The notes below the pieces were generated by a model that did no database searches, was not told the origin of the DNA, and saw only the letters and a program-made list of their open reading frames with translations. Below, piece after piece: positions 16,976 to 25,673 of a stretch of 51,140 nt of DNA. Positions within the stretch are counted from its first letter, which is position 1; each line of letters opens with the position of its first letter. The position numbers were made by a program, and so were the translations under genes. The DNA comes from Actinomycetes bacterium (GTDB lineage Bacteria; Actinomycetota; JAHEXW01), in the NCBI GenBank assembly GCA_023251915.1, contig JAHEXW010000013.1, forward strand, positions 1 to 51,140, given 5' to 3'.

Positions 16976-17001
16976 CAAGCTGGAAAACACAGGCCGGCTT
17001 G
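16976..17001 (+). terminator. Possible terminator hairpin after the rhamnose operon
   Basis: CAAGCTGG (16976-16983) can pair with CCGGCTTG (16994-17001) across a ten-base loop, with one G-U pair. It lies 24 bases after the last stop codon of the operon and just before the next promoter. There is no clear T-run after it, so intrinsic termination is uncertain. Confidence 0.35.
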
Positions 17002-17010
17002 TGGTATCAT
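17002..17010 (+). promoter_or_regulatory. Extended -10 promoter of the CDP-sugar operon
   Basis: TGG-TATCAT fits the TGn extended -10 pattern. The expected start near 17017 gives a ~75-base leader that contains a GCCAA/TTGGC hairpin (17055-17059 and 17065-17069) and AAAGGAAG (17077-17084) before ATG 17093. It marks a new transcription unit after the rhamnose operon. Confidence 0.5.
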
Positions 17011-17092
17011 AAAAAGTCTTGTTTCCGCACTTCATAAGCGTTTCTTAGGTGCGCGCCAACAAGTTTGGCGGCGATAAAGGAAGTGGCTAAAG

Positions 17093-18082
17093 ATGAAGAC
17101 CTTCTGGCTTGACCGACCTGTTCTGGTGACCGGCGCGACCGGCTTGCTTGGTTCGTGGTTGACAAAATATTTGGTTGACGCCGGCGCCGACGTCACGGCG
17201 CTCGTGCGCGATTGGGTGCCCCGGTCCGAGCTCGTCACTTCCGGCCTGCTTCATAAGATCAATACTGTTCGGGGCGACGTGCGCGACCAGACCCTTTTAG
17301 AGCGAACGATGGGCGAATACGAGATCGATACTGTTTTTCACCTGGCGGCGCAGACCATCGTCGGGGTCGCGAACCGCAACCCGGTCAGCACCTTTGACGT
17401 CAACATCGGCGGGACAGTCGCTGTCCTGGAATCATGCCGGCGCAGCCCGCTGGTAAGGCAAATCGTCGTTGCCTCGTCTGACAAGGCCTACGGCGACCAG
17501 GAAAAACTGCCTTACGACGAGACAACACCACTGCAGGGCAGGCACCCCTACGACGCCAGCAAATCATGTACCGACCTTGTCACCCAGAGCTATTGGACAA
17601 CGTTTCAGACACCGGTGTGCGTCACCCGCTGCGGCAACTTCTACGGCGGGGGAGACCTTAACTGGAACCGCCTAGTGCCGGGCACGGTGCGCAGCGCATC
17701 CCGAGGGCAGAATCCGGTCATTAGAAGCGACGGGACCTACATCCGTGACTACTTCTATGTCGAGGATGGCGCAATCGCTTATATGGCGCTGGCGGAAGCC
17801 ATGGCGGGTAACCGCGATCTTTTGGGGGAGGCTTTCAACTTCTCTAATGAACTTCAGATAAACGTGCTTGACCTGGTAAATAATATTCTGCAAGTCATGG
17901 ACCGAACAGACCTGAAGCCTGACGTCCGGGACGAAGCCGACAGCGAGATTAAGAACCAGTATCTTTCGGCCGCCAAAGCGCGTTCAGTGCTGGGCTGGGA
18001 ACCCCATTTCTCGTTAGAAGACGGTTTGCGGCGCACCGTAGCCTGGTACCAGGAATATCTAGCCGCGGAGGATCGTTCGTGA
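17093..18082 (+). CDS. rfbG: CDP-glucose 4,6-dehydratase
   Basis: It converts CDP-glucose to CDP-4-keto-6-deoxyglucose, the entry to 3,6-dideoxyhexoses. The SDR fold is shown by [11 protein letters not shown] at the N-terminus, [11 protein letters not shown], and SSDKAYG with downstream YDASKSCTD giving the catalytic Tyr-x3-Lys. SSDKAYG and the segment [13 protein letters not shown] followed by [10 protein letters not shown] are typical of RfbG and differ from RmlB or Gmd. The 329 residues are slightly shorter than the classical ~360. The product is the substrate of the adjacent RfbH, whose GTG overlaps its stop codon, and rfbF lies at the far end of the same operon. Confidence 0.88.
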   Translation: MKTFWLDRPVLVTGATGLLGSWLTKYLVDAGADVTALVRDWVPRSELVTSGLLHKINTVRGDVRDQTLLERTMGEYEIDTVFHLAAQTIVGVANRNPVSTFDVNIGGTVAVLESCRRSPLVRQIVVASSDKAYGDQEKLPYDETTPLQGRHPYDASKSCTDLVTQSYWTTFQTPVCVTRCGNFYGGGDLNWNRLVPGTVRSASRGQNPVIRSDGTYIRDYFYVEDGAIAYMALAEAMAGNRDLLGEAFNFSNELQINVLDLVNNILQVMDRTDLKPDVRDEADSEIKNQYLSAAKARSVLGWEPHFSLEDGLRRTVAWYQEYLAAEDRS

Positions 18083-19404
18083 CGGACAGGAACCGCGCCG
18101 ACATTCTGCGCGACATCGAGGCCTTGGTCGACGAATGGCAAGACGCCGCGCCGCCGGAGGAATTTGTTGCCGGAGAGACCGTCATCCCCTATGGGGGTCG
18201 CGTCTATGACGCCAGCGAGGTCAAAGCCGCCGTCCGGTCGTCGCTTGATTTCTGGCTGACGCTGGGTCCGTACGGGGAACAGCTGGAGGCGCGTCTGGCC
18301 GAGTATCTGGCGGTCCAACACGTGTCTTTAGTAAATTCCGGATCTTCAGCCAATCTTCTGGCACTTGCCTCGCTGACCAGCCATAAACTTGACAAACCCT
18401 TAATGCCCGGGGACGAGGTAGTAACCTCGGCGTTAGGCTTTCCGACTACGGTCAACCCGATCTACCAGTACGGCCTGACGCCTGTATATATCGATGCGGA
18501 GCAGAGTACTTACGTTCCGTCACCGGCCCAAGTCGAGGCAGCGGTCACCGCGAAAACCAGGGCCGTATTTCTCGCCCACACCCTGGGCAATCCATTTGAT
18601 GTCGACGGCATCCGGCAGGTTTGCGCCGACCATGACCTTTACCTGATCGAGGACAACTGCGATGCCTTGGGTTCACTCTACAAAGGCAAAAGGACCGGCG
18701 GTTTCGGGGCCGTGGCCACCCAGAGTTTCTATCCGCCGCATCACATGACGATGGGTGAGGGCGGGGCGGTCATGACCAACGATAAACAACTCAAGTGCGT
18801 AGTCGACTCATTCCGCGATTGGGGACGTGATTGCTGGTGTCCGTCGGGCAAGGATGATACTTGCAAGAGACGCTTCAAGTGGCGCCTGGGTCAACTGCCG
18901 CGCGGCTACGATCACAAGTATATCTATAGCCACATCGGCTACAACCTCAAGCCCCTAGACATCCAGGCGGCCATCGGTTTGGCACAGATGGATAAGCTGC
19001 CAGTGTTCGAGGCGGCGCGGCGGCGTAACTTCGCCACCTTGCGGGAAGCATTGCGCCCGTTTGAGAAATGGCTGATACTGCCGGAGGCGACGGCGGACAC
19101 GGATCCGTGTTGGTTCGGGTTTCTAATGGTCGTGCGCGACACAGCGCCGTTTGGCCGGGACGAGCTGGTGGCCCATTTGGAAGGCAATAAGGTCCAGACA
19201 CGGATGTTGTTCGGCGGCAACCTGACCCGCCAACCGGCGTATCTAGGCCGGAATCATCGCATCGCGTCTCCTTTGAACGTTGCTGACCTGGTAATGAATA
19301 ACGGTTTCTTTATCGGAGTCTATCCTGGCTTAACGCAAGAGATGATTGAATACGTGATTGCCGCCTTATTGGGATTCTTAAATGACCGCGAGCGCGCCAA
19401 ATGA
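18079..19404 (+). CDS. rfbH: CDP-4-dehydro-6-deoxyglucose 3-dehydratase (E1)
   Basis: This is the PMP- and iron-sulfur-dependent dehydratase that removes the C3 hydroxyl of CDP-4-keto-6-deoxyglucose. The usual PLP-binding Lys of the DegT fold is replaced by His ([14 protein letters not shown], His 221), the mark of E1. The [2Fe-2S] motif C-x57-C-x1-C-x7-C is complete: Cys194 (EDNCDALG), Cys252 and Cys254 (DCWC), Cys262. Length 441 is normal. The known partner is a ferredoxin-type NADH reductase (E3, RfbI/AscD), and no gene for it is visible in this window. The GTG start overlaps rfbG by four bases and the end overlaps the next gene by ATGA. Confidence 0.93.
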   Translation: MTDRNRADILRDIEALVDEWQDAAPPEEFVAGETVIPYGGRVYDASEVKAAVRSSLDFWLTLGPYGEQLEARLAEYLAVQHVSLVNSGSSANLLALASLTSHKLDKPLMPGDEVVTSALGFPTTVNPIYQYGLTPVYIDAEQSTYVPSPAQVEAAVTAKTRAVFLAHTLGNPFDVDGIRQVCADHDLYLIEDNCDALGSLYKGKRTGGFGAVATQSFYPPHHMTMGEGGAVMTNDKQLKCVVDSFRDWGRDCWCPSGKDDTCKRRFKWRLGQLPRGYDHKYIYSHIGYNLKPLDIQAAIGLAQMDKLPVFEAARRRNFATLREALRPFEKWLILPEATADTDPCWFGFLMVVRDTAPFGRDELVAHLEGNKVQTRMLFGGNLTRQPAYLGRNHRIASPLNVADLVMNNGFFIGVYPGLTQEMIEYVIAALLGFLNDRERAK

Positions 19405-20168
19405 GTGAAGCGATGCTTCTGACGGTTTCTATGTCTTCGCACAACGAAGAAGAAGCCCTGCCGATAACCATCCCGCCGCTCGTCGACCACCTTAACAAGC
19501 TGGGAGTCGCCTACGAAGTGGTGTTGGTGGACAACGGCTCCACAGATGGCACGGCCGAGGTTATCGACGGCTTTACGGCGCGGGGTCTGCCGGTTCGCCG
19601 GGTCGATGTCCCCGTTAACCGGGGCTACGGGCTCGGCATGTGGACGGGCGTTCAAGCCGCGCGGGGCGATGTCGTTTGCATGGCCTGGTCTGACGGTCAG
19701 GTCTCGTCCGAGGATGTCGCCAAGGTTTGCGGCCAGTCGCTCAACCTCCAACGGGGCGAGATGGTCAAGGTGCGCCGGGTGACCCGCTATGACGGACTGT
19801 TGCGCCGGTTCATCAGCAAGACCTATAACATCTTATTTACCATGCTATTTGGCCGGGTGACGCCTGACGTCAACGGCTGTCCGAAGATATTGCGCCGGGA
19901 AGACTGGGCTCTGCTAGACATGCAGTCCCTAGACTCCTTCGCCGACGCGGAGATAATGATAAAGGTAGCCCGTCTGAAATTTAAGATCACCGAGGTGCCG
20001 GTCGTGTTTTTGGCGCGCAAGCAAGGCGGTACGAAAGTTCGTCTGATCGGGCATATACTAATGTTCTTGGGCGACTTGATCAAGTTCCGCGTGACAAGGA
20101 TATTGCCTCGCTGGGATAAGTGGCGAGCGGCCCGGCAAGCCCGGCAGGTTGAAGGCGAGGTGGCCTAG
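19401..20168 (+). CDS. GT2-family glycosyltransferase, polyprenol-phosphate type
   Basis: A GT-A enzyme resembling dolichol/undecaprenyl-phosphate glycosyltransferases. Visible are SMSSHNEEEALP, VLVDNGSTDGTAEVIDGF and NRGYGLGMWTGVQAARGDVV. The donor-site motif reads AWSDGQ instead of the usual DADGQ, so the first metal-binding Asp is shifted or lost. NGCPKILRRE and a basic end with weak hydrophobicity follow. It could load an unusual sugar onto a lipid carrier for a membrane GT-C enzyme. It lies inside the CDP-sugar operon, so a CDP-sugar donor is conceivable but unproven. Confidence 0.8.
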   Translation: MSEAMLLTVSMSSHNEEEALPITIPPLVDHLNKLGVAYEVVLVDNGSTDGTAEVIDGFTARGLPVRRVDVPVNRGYGLGMWTGVQAARGDVVCMAWSDGQVSSEDVAKVCGQSLNLQRGEMVKVRRVTRYDGLLRRFISKTYNILFTMLFGRVTPDVNGCPKILRREDWALLDMQSLDSFADAEIMIKVARLKFKITEVPVVFLARKQGGTKVRLIGHILMFLGDLIKFRVTRILPRWDKWRAARQARQVEGEVA

Positions 20169-20171
20169 GAC

Positions 20172-21977
20172 GTGAGCGGCAAGAGCGACTACTGGACAAA
20201 CGAGACCTACGCCAAGAACGTCGCATCCCATTTCGATTTCCTTAAGGCAACGACGCGGTTAGACGACCTCATGGTCAAGAGCATTCCCCTGCCCGGCGAG
20301 CGAGGCTTCCTCGTGCCGGTAGCGGCGCTTCACCTGACCGACACGGCCGTGATCGATCTATTGGCCGTTTGGCGGACCGAGAACGAGTTTGCTTTCCCGA
20401 CCCGTTTTCCGGTAACCGATACCGGCACCGCCGAATGGCTGCGGGATAAAGTCCTGGGTGTTAGAGATCGAATGCTCTGGTTGGTAATTGATAAACATGG
20501 ACGTGCGTTGGGTCATATGGGCCTAGCGAACGCCGTCAACGACCGGCGGGAGGTCGAGATAGATAACGTCATTCGCGGGGTAAAGAATGCCGAACCCGGA
20601 ATCATGGCGGCGGCTCTGCGGGCCCTCCTGGATTGGACGCAAGAGTTTCTGATGCCGGATGTAATCTCTCTGCTTACCTTTAAAGACAACACCGCGGCGC
20701 TCGCGTTCTATACCCAGCTGGGCTTCCGCGAAGAGGCCGAGATCCCGTTGCGCATGACGTCGGTGGGCGAGACCGTCAGTTACGCGCCGCTGGCCGAGGG
20801 CGACACCGCGCCGGCCGACGACGCGTTTCTCCAGCTCGTCTACCCGGGGGAGCAGGCATACGATGGGGCCGAACTAGTGCTTACCGCCGGGCCGTCCATG
20901 TCGGCCAGGGAAACAAGCTACGCTTTTGACGCGGCTCGGAACGGCTGGGGCATAAACTGGAGCGGCTATCTGGATAAATTCGAGGCAGACTTCGCCGCCT
21001 ATCTGGGCGTGAAATACGCCATAACCACGTCAAGCTGCACCGGGGCGTTGCATCTGGGTCTGCTGGCCGCCGGGATAGGACCGGGCGACGAAGTAATTGT
21101 GCCCGATATCACCTGGGTCGCGACCGCGAACGCCGTCACCTACGTCGGTGCCACCCCTATCTTCGCCGACATCGAACCGGGCAGTTGGTGTTTGGACCCC
21201 GCATCCTTTGAGTCCTTGATCACCCCGCGCACGAAAGCGGTCATGCCGGTGCACCTATACGGCCATCCGGCGCGCATGGACGTGATAATGCGGGTGGCCG
21301 AGGCCAATAACCTATTAGTAATCGAGGATGCCGCTCCGGCGATAGGCGCGGAATTCCGGGGACGCAAAGTCGGCACTTTCGGCAACCTGGCGGCCTTTAG
21401 TTTCCAAGGAGCCAAGCTCCTCGTTACCGGTGAAGGCGGGATGCTGGTCACCAACGATGACAATCTCTACCGTCAAGCACGATCCCTCTGGGACCAAGGA
21501 CGCGACCCGGACCGAACCTTTTGGATCAACCGGATCGGCTGGAAATATAAAATGTCAAACATCCAGGCTGCTTTGGGCGTCGCGCAGTTGGAACGGGTCG
21601 ACGAGCTCATCGCCGCCAAACGACGTTTGTTCGGCTGGTATGCCGACGGTTTGGACGGTACGCCCGGTCTGACTCTGATGCATGAACAAGAATGGGCGCG
21701 CAGTATCTGTTGGATGTCCAGCCTGACCCTGGACACAGACGCACCGGTCAGCCGGGATGAATTGCGCTCGCTTCTCAGGGAACGCAACGTTGACTCGCGT
21801 CCGGTGTTTCCGGCAATCAGCCAGTATCCGATCTGGCCGGAGCAGCAGGCAACGCAACCGGTCGCTAAGCGCGTCGGCGATAACGCCTTGAATTTGCCCA
21901 GTAAGGGCAATCTAACGCGCGGACAGGTCGACTACGTTTGCCGCTGCGTCCGCGACATACTAGCGTCCGGCAAATAA
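20172..21977 (+). CDS. Fusion of GNAT acetyltransferase and DegT/DnrJ/EryC1 sugar aminotransferase
   Basis: Two enzymes occur in one 601-residue chain. Residues ~30-220 resemble a GNAT acyltransferase (LLWLVIDKHGRALGHMGL, then NTAALAFYTQLGFREE near its end). Residues ~245-601 form a complete PLP sugar aminotransferase: SSCTGALHLGLLAAG, PDITWVATANAVTYVG, VIEDAAPAIGAE, and the PLP Lys415 in FSFQGAKLLVTGEGG, followed by GWKYKMSNIQAALGVAQLE, the pattern of GDP-perosamine synthase-type C4 aminotransferases. A 4-keto sugar could be aminated and then N-acylated by the same protein. The GTG start lies three bases after the preceding stop. It sits in a CDP-sugar operon, although its relatives usually act on GDP-, UDP- or dTDP-sugars; the true substrate is unknown. 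Confidence 0.85.
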   Translation: MSGKSDYWTNETYAKNVASHFDFLKATTRLDDLMVKSIPLPGERGFLVPVAALHLTDTAVIDLLAVWRTENEFAFPTRFPVTDTGTAEWLRDKVLGVRDRMLWLVIDKHGRALGHMGLANAVNDRREVEIDNVIRGVKNAEPGIMAAALRALLDWTQEFLMPDVISLLTFKDNTAALAFYTQLGFREEAEIPLRMTSVGETVSYAPLAEGDTAPADDAFLQLVYPGEQAYDGAELVLTAGPSMSARETSYAFDAARNGWGINWSGYLDKFEADFAAYLGVKYAITTSSCTGALHLGLLAAGIGPGDEVIVPDITWVATANAVTYVGATPIFADIEPGSWCLDPASFESLITPRTKAVMPVHLYGHPARMDVIMRVAEANNLLVIEDAAPAIGAEFRGRKVGTFGNLAAFSFQGAKLLVTGEGGMLVTNDDNLYRQARSLWDQGRDPDRTFWINRIGWKYKMSNIQAALGVAQLERVDELIAAKRRLFGWYADGLDGTPGLTLMHEQEWARSICWMSSLTLDTDAPVSRDELRSLLRERNVDSRPVFPAISQYPIWPEQQATQPVAKRVGDNALNLPSKGNLTRGQVDYVCRCVRDILASGK

Positions 21978-21986
21978 GGACACGGG

Positions 21987-23753
21987 ATGAAATTATCCGA
22001 TTACGTCGTCGACTTCCTTGCCAGTCAGGGTGTCGGCGAGATATTCGAGGTCTGCGGCGGAGCGGTGACTCATCTTTTGGATTCCGTCCATGGCCGCTCC
22101 GACATCCGGTGTGTGTCGATGCATCACGAGCAAGCCGCCGCTTTCGCAGCGGAGGGTTTTGCCCGAGTTAGCGGCCGTCCGGGCGTCGCCATGGCGACCA
22201 GCGGGCCCGGCGCTACTAATCTGATCACCGGAATCGGCAGCTGTTTCTTTGACTCGACTCCCGCAATATTTCTAACCGGTCAGGTCAACACGTATGAATA
22301 TAAGGGTGACAGCGAGGCCCGGCAGGTCGGTTTCCAAGAGACGGACATAGTCAGGATAGTCGAACCGATCGTTAAGTATGCCGTTATGATCAGCGACCCG
22401 GTCACAATCCTGTATCACCTCGAGAAAGCTATGTTCTTGGCGACGAGCGGACGTCCCGGACCGGTTCTAATAGACATCCCGATGAATGTACAGAGGGCCG
22501 ATATTGACCCGGGAACTCTGACCGGCTTTACGCCGGCGGCTGCCGAACAAACGCCCGCGCTCGACGGCGCCATTGTCGCCAAAATCGCGGCGGCGCTGCG
22601 GCAGGCCGCGCGACCGGTGATTCTAAGTGGCGGAGGAGTCGGCGCTGCCGGCGCCCGTGACGAGCTGTTGCGCTTGGCAGACGAGACCGGACTACCCGTA
22701 GTCACCACCTTGCTAGGCAAAGATACATGTCCCAACGACCATCCTTCGTTCGCCGGCATGATCGGAACCTACGGCCACCGGTTCGCCAACTTAACCATCG
22801 CGAACGCTGACTTTGTACTGGCTATAGGGGCCAGGCTGGATACGCGTCAGACGGGCACCGACCCGGTGACCTTTGCTCGCGAGGCGACGTTTGTTCACGT
22901 CGACATCGATCCGTCCGAGCTGGGACACAAGGTAGCGGCGGACATCGCGCTGTTGGCTGACGCCAAAGAATTCTTAGGATCTCTGGCCGAAGAACTTTCC
23001 GGTTTCGATGCCGGTCAACTTGCTCCCTGGCAAGACAAAATCGCGTCCTGGCGAGACAGGTATCCCACTATTGAGGACGCCCCGGCCGGCGGAATCCACC
23101 CCAACGTTCTCTTTCGCGAAATAACCAAGAACCTCCCCGGCGACGCAATTATATGCGCCGACGTTGGCCAAAATCAGATGTGGGCGGCGCAGTCCGTTGT
23201 CATCAAGCGAGGCCAAAGGTTTATAACCGAGGGCGGCATGGGCGCGATGGGCTCGTCACTGGCGCTGGCAATCGGAGCTGCTTTCGCGCGGCCGGGCCGG
23301 CTCGTCTGCGCGCTTTGCGGCGACGGAGGGTTCCAACTTAACAGCCAAGAACTTGAGACCGTTCATCACCTCAACCTGCCAATCAAGCTGGTAATGGTTA
23401 ACAACGGGTGCTACGGTATGGTAAAGCAGTTTCAGGAACAATATTTCGGCGGCCGGTTCCAGTCAACGGTGTTGGGTTATAGCTGCCCGGATTATATGGC
23501 GTTGGCCGGAGCCTACGACATTCCCGCCGTTCGGATCGATAAAGCGGATCATGCGGCCGACGCAGCCGCTGTTCTGATCAAGGACGACGAACCGGCTTTT
23601 CTAGAGGCGATGATCGACAGCTCCATACCGATCCTGCCCAAGCTGGGCATGGGCCGTCCCGTCGAGGATCAGGACCCTCTGCTGCCGCGGGAACAACTTC
23701 AGAAAGAAATGATCATTGACATGATTGACGACGAGGAGGCAACGCGCCAGTGA
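21987..23753 (+). CDS. Thiamine-diphosphate enzyme, YerE-like/acetolactate synthase family
   Basis: A full-length (588 residues) pyruvate-using ThDP enzyme of the acetohydroxyacid synthase superfamily. The activating Glu48 lies in MHHEQAAAFAAEG, RPGPVLIDIPMNV marks the end of the first domain, and the ThDP-Mg motif GDGGFQLNSQELETV...VNN starts at Gly-Asp446. Biosynthetic acetolactate synthase is normally beside ilvN and ilvC; here the neighbours are rfbF, rfbG and rfbH. In Yersinia the homologous flavoenzyme YerE adds a two-carbon unit from pyruvate to CDP-4-keto-3,6-dideoxyglucose to make yersiniose. The same job is proposed here. A dedicated ketoreductase like YerF is not obvious nearby. 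AAGGACACGGG precedes ATG 21987, and the end overlaps rfbF by GTGA. Confidence 0.75.
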   Translation: MKLSDYVVDFLASQGVGEIFEVCGGAVTHLLDSVHGRSDIRCVSMHHEQAAAFAAEGFARVSGRPGVAMATSGPGATNLITGIGSCFFDSTPAIFLTGQVNTYEYKGDSEARQVGFQETDIVRIVEPIVKYAVMISDPVTILYHLEKAMFLATSGRPGPVLIDIPMNVQRADIDPGTLTGFTPAAAEQTPALDGAIVAKIAAALRQAARPVILSGGGVGAAGARDELLRLADETGLPVVTTLLGKDTCPNDHPSFAGMIGTYGHRFANLTIANADFVLAIGARLDTRQTGTDPVTFAREATFVHVDIDPSELGHKVAADIALLADAKEFLGSLAEELSGFDAGQLAPWQDKIASWRDRYPTIEDAPAGGIHPNVLFREITKNLPGDAIICADVGQNQMWAAQSVVIKRGQRFITEGGMGAMGSSLALAIGAAFARPGRLVCALCGDGGFQLNSQELETVHHLNLPIKLVMVNNGCYGMVKQFQEQYFGGRFQSTVLGYSCPDYMALAGAYDIPAVRIDKADHAADAAAVLIKDDEPAFLEAMIDSSIPILPKLGMGRPVEDQDPLLPREQLQKEMIIDMIDDEEATRQ

Positions 23754-24550
23754 GCGATATTCAAGTCATTATCTTATGCGGCGGCCAGGGAACGCGCATC
23801 CGCGATGTTTCGGAAATACTGCCGAAACCGATGTTGCCGGTCGGCGACCGCCCGATATTGTGGCATATCATGAAACGCTATGCCAGCTACGGCCATACCG
23901 ATTTTGTGCTCTGCCTGGGATATAAAGGCCACATGATCAAGGATTTCTTCATGAATTACCGCTCGCATGTAGAAGACATGTTTGTTCGCCTGCAGCCCGA
24001 CGCGACCGGTCCCGAGATCAAGTTTCTGGAGCCCTGCGACGAGGTCGGCTGGGGTATTTATCTGGCGGAAACGGGCGACGAAACGCAGACCGGCTCCCGC
24101 GTTAAGCGGGCCGCGAAATACATAGAGGACGGCACGTTTATGCTGACCTACGGTGACGGCGTCGGGGACGTGGACATAGATGCGCTGCTTAAGTTTCACA
24201 AAGCTCACGGTAAGCTAGTCACGGTCACCGGCGTCCGCCCGCCCGGCCGGTTCGGCGAGCTCGAGGTCGACGGCGACGAAGTCAAGGTCTTCAGCGAAAA
24301 ACCGCAAGCCGCCGGCGGCTTGATCAACGGCGGTTTCTTTGTCATGGAGCGCGAGTTTGTCGACCGCTACATTCTGGATGACACGACCATGGCTTTAGAG
24401 CTGGAGCCATTAAAGAACTGTGCGCTCGATGGCGAGATGCGCGTCTTTATCCACGACGGATTCTGGCAACCGATGGATACACTGCGGGAATACCACCTGC
24501 TTAATGACCTTTGGGCGGCCGGAACTGCGCCCTGGAAATCCTGGGACTAA
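23750..24550 (+). CDS. rfbF: Glucose-1-phosphate cytidylyltransferase
   Basis: It makes CDP-glucose from CTP and glucose-1-phosphate. The N-terminal motif LCGGQGTRIRDVSEILPKPM matches the cytidylyltransferase group rather than thymidylyl- or uridylyltransferases, and YGDGVGDVDI, VTGVRPPGRFGEL and NGGFFVMEREF are characteristic RfbF segments. Length 266 is typical. GTG 23750 overlaps the stop of the ThDP enzyme. With rfbG and rfbH in the same operon it gives a complete supply of CDP-4-keto-6-deoxyglucose. Confidence 0.93.
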   Translation: MSDIQVIILCGGQGTRIRDVSEILPKPMLPVGDRPILWHIMKRYASYGHTDFVLCLGYKGHMIKDFFMNYRSHVEDMFVRLQPDATGPEIKFLEPCDEVGWGIYLAETGDETQTGSRVKRAAKYIEDGTFMLTYGDGVGDVDIDALLKFHKAHGKLVTVTGVRPPGRFGELEVDGDEVKVFSEKPQAAGGLINGGFFVMEREFVDRYILDDTTMALELEPLKNCALDGEMRVFIHDGFWQPMDTLREYHLLNDLWAAGTAPWKSWD

Positions 24551-24566
24551 CGAAAAGGGGAGACTA

Positions 24567-25673
24567 GTGACCGAACCAAGAAAGATCAACATCGCACACC
24601 CCGATATCGGCCCGGCTGAACGAGAGGCCGTTCTGGAAGTCATGTCGACCGGCGGGTTGGCGCAGGGACCGCGCGTGGCTGAGCTGGAAGACAAGTTCGC
24701 GGCCTATATCGGCACCAAACATGCCGTGGCCGTTAATTCAGGTACCGCCGCGCTGCACGCCGCTTTGCTTGCCTACGGCGTCGGACCCGGTGACGAAGTG
24801 ATTACTTCATCTTTTTCTTTTATCGCCTCAGGCAATTCCGTTCTCTATACCGGCGCGCGGCCGGTGTTCGTCGACGTAGCCGCAGACTTTAATATCGACG
24901 CCGGGCTGGTGGAAGCGGCGATCACTGAAAAGACCAAGGCGATAATGCCTGTACATCTATTTGGCCAACCCTGCGACATGGCCCCGATTATGGCTTTGGC
25001 CGCCAAATACGATTTGGCGGTCGTCGAAGACACGTGCCAGTCGCACGGGTCCGAATACAAAGGCCAAAAAACCGGTTCTTTCGGAACCGGCTGCTTCTCC
25101 TTCTACCCGACAAAGAACATGACGACGGGCGAGGGCGGCATGATTACCACTGACAATGACGCGGTCGCGGACGCGGCGCGGCTCTTGCGCGCTCACGGCA
25201 TGAAAGTGCGCTACTACCACGACACGCTCGGCTACAATTACCGGATGACGGATTTAGGAGCGGCCATCGGCCTGTGTCAGCTGGCCAAACTGGATTCATA
25301 TAACGCGCGCCGCGGCGCTAACGCCGCTTCGCTTTCCGCGGGACTGGCGGGCATTACGGGTCTGGAAACGCCGGAGATCGGTCCTGACCGGACGCATGTT
25401 TTCCACCAGTACACGGTCCGCGTGACCCCCGAGTTCATTGTGACGCGCGACTCGCTCGTCGAACAGCTCGCAGAACGCGGCATCGGCAGCGGTGTTTATT
25501 ATCCGGTGCCGATTCATATGCAAAAAGTGTATAAGGATCTCGGCTATGACGTTAGCCTGCCGGCGACCGAACAGGCCGCGGCGGAAGTTTTAAGCCTGCC
25601 CGTGCATCCGCGGGTAGACACGGATGACGTTGCCCGCATTGTCGAAGCGATCAAGGAGATAAGCAATGGCTAG
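24567..25673 (+). CDS. Sugar-nucleotide aminotransferase, WbpE/GnnB-like
   Basis: A DegT/DnrJ/EryC1 PLP enzyme (368 residues) predicted to aminate the 3-keto group of a UDP-GlcNAc-type sugar. The PLP Lys183 is in FSFYPTKNMTTGEGG, with VVEDTCQSHGSEYKG and GYNYRMTDLGAAIGLCQL, all WbpE/WlbC/GnnB features. GTG 24567 is chosen because AAAGGGGAG lies just upstream; an earlier in-frame ATG lies within rfbF. The gene overlaps the Gfo/Idh/MocA dehydrogenase by eight bases, the normal pairing for 3-amino-sugar synthesis (oxidation at C3, then transamination). Confidence 0.87.
   Translation: MTEPRKINIAHPDIGPAEREAVLEVMSTGGLAQGPRVAELEDKFAAYIGTKHAVAVNSGTAALHAALLAYGVGPGDEVITSSFSFIASGNSVLYTGARPVFVDVAADFNIDAGLVEAAITEKTKAIMPVHLFGQPCDMAPIMALAAKYDLAVVEDTCQSHGSEYKGQKTGSFGTGCFSFYPTKNMTTGEGGMITTDNDAVADAARLLRAHGMKVRYYHDTLGYNYRMTDLGAAIGLCQLAKLDSYNARRGANAASLSAGLAGITGLETPEIGPDRTHVFHQYTVRVTPEFIVTRDSLVEQLAERGIGSGVYYPVPIHMQKVYKDLGYDVSLPATEQAAAEVLSLPVHPRVDTDDVARIVEAIKEISNG

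Noticed and set aside
21987-23753. Ordinary biosynthetic acetolactate synthase (ilvB)
   Set aside because: No ilvN, ilvC or other branched-chain gene is adjacent and the gene is coupled to rfbF within a CDP-sugar operon; kept as an alternative only.
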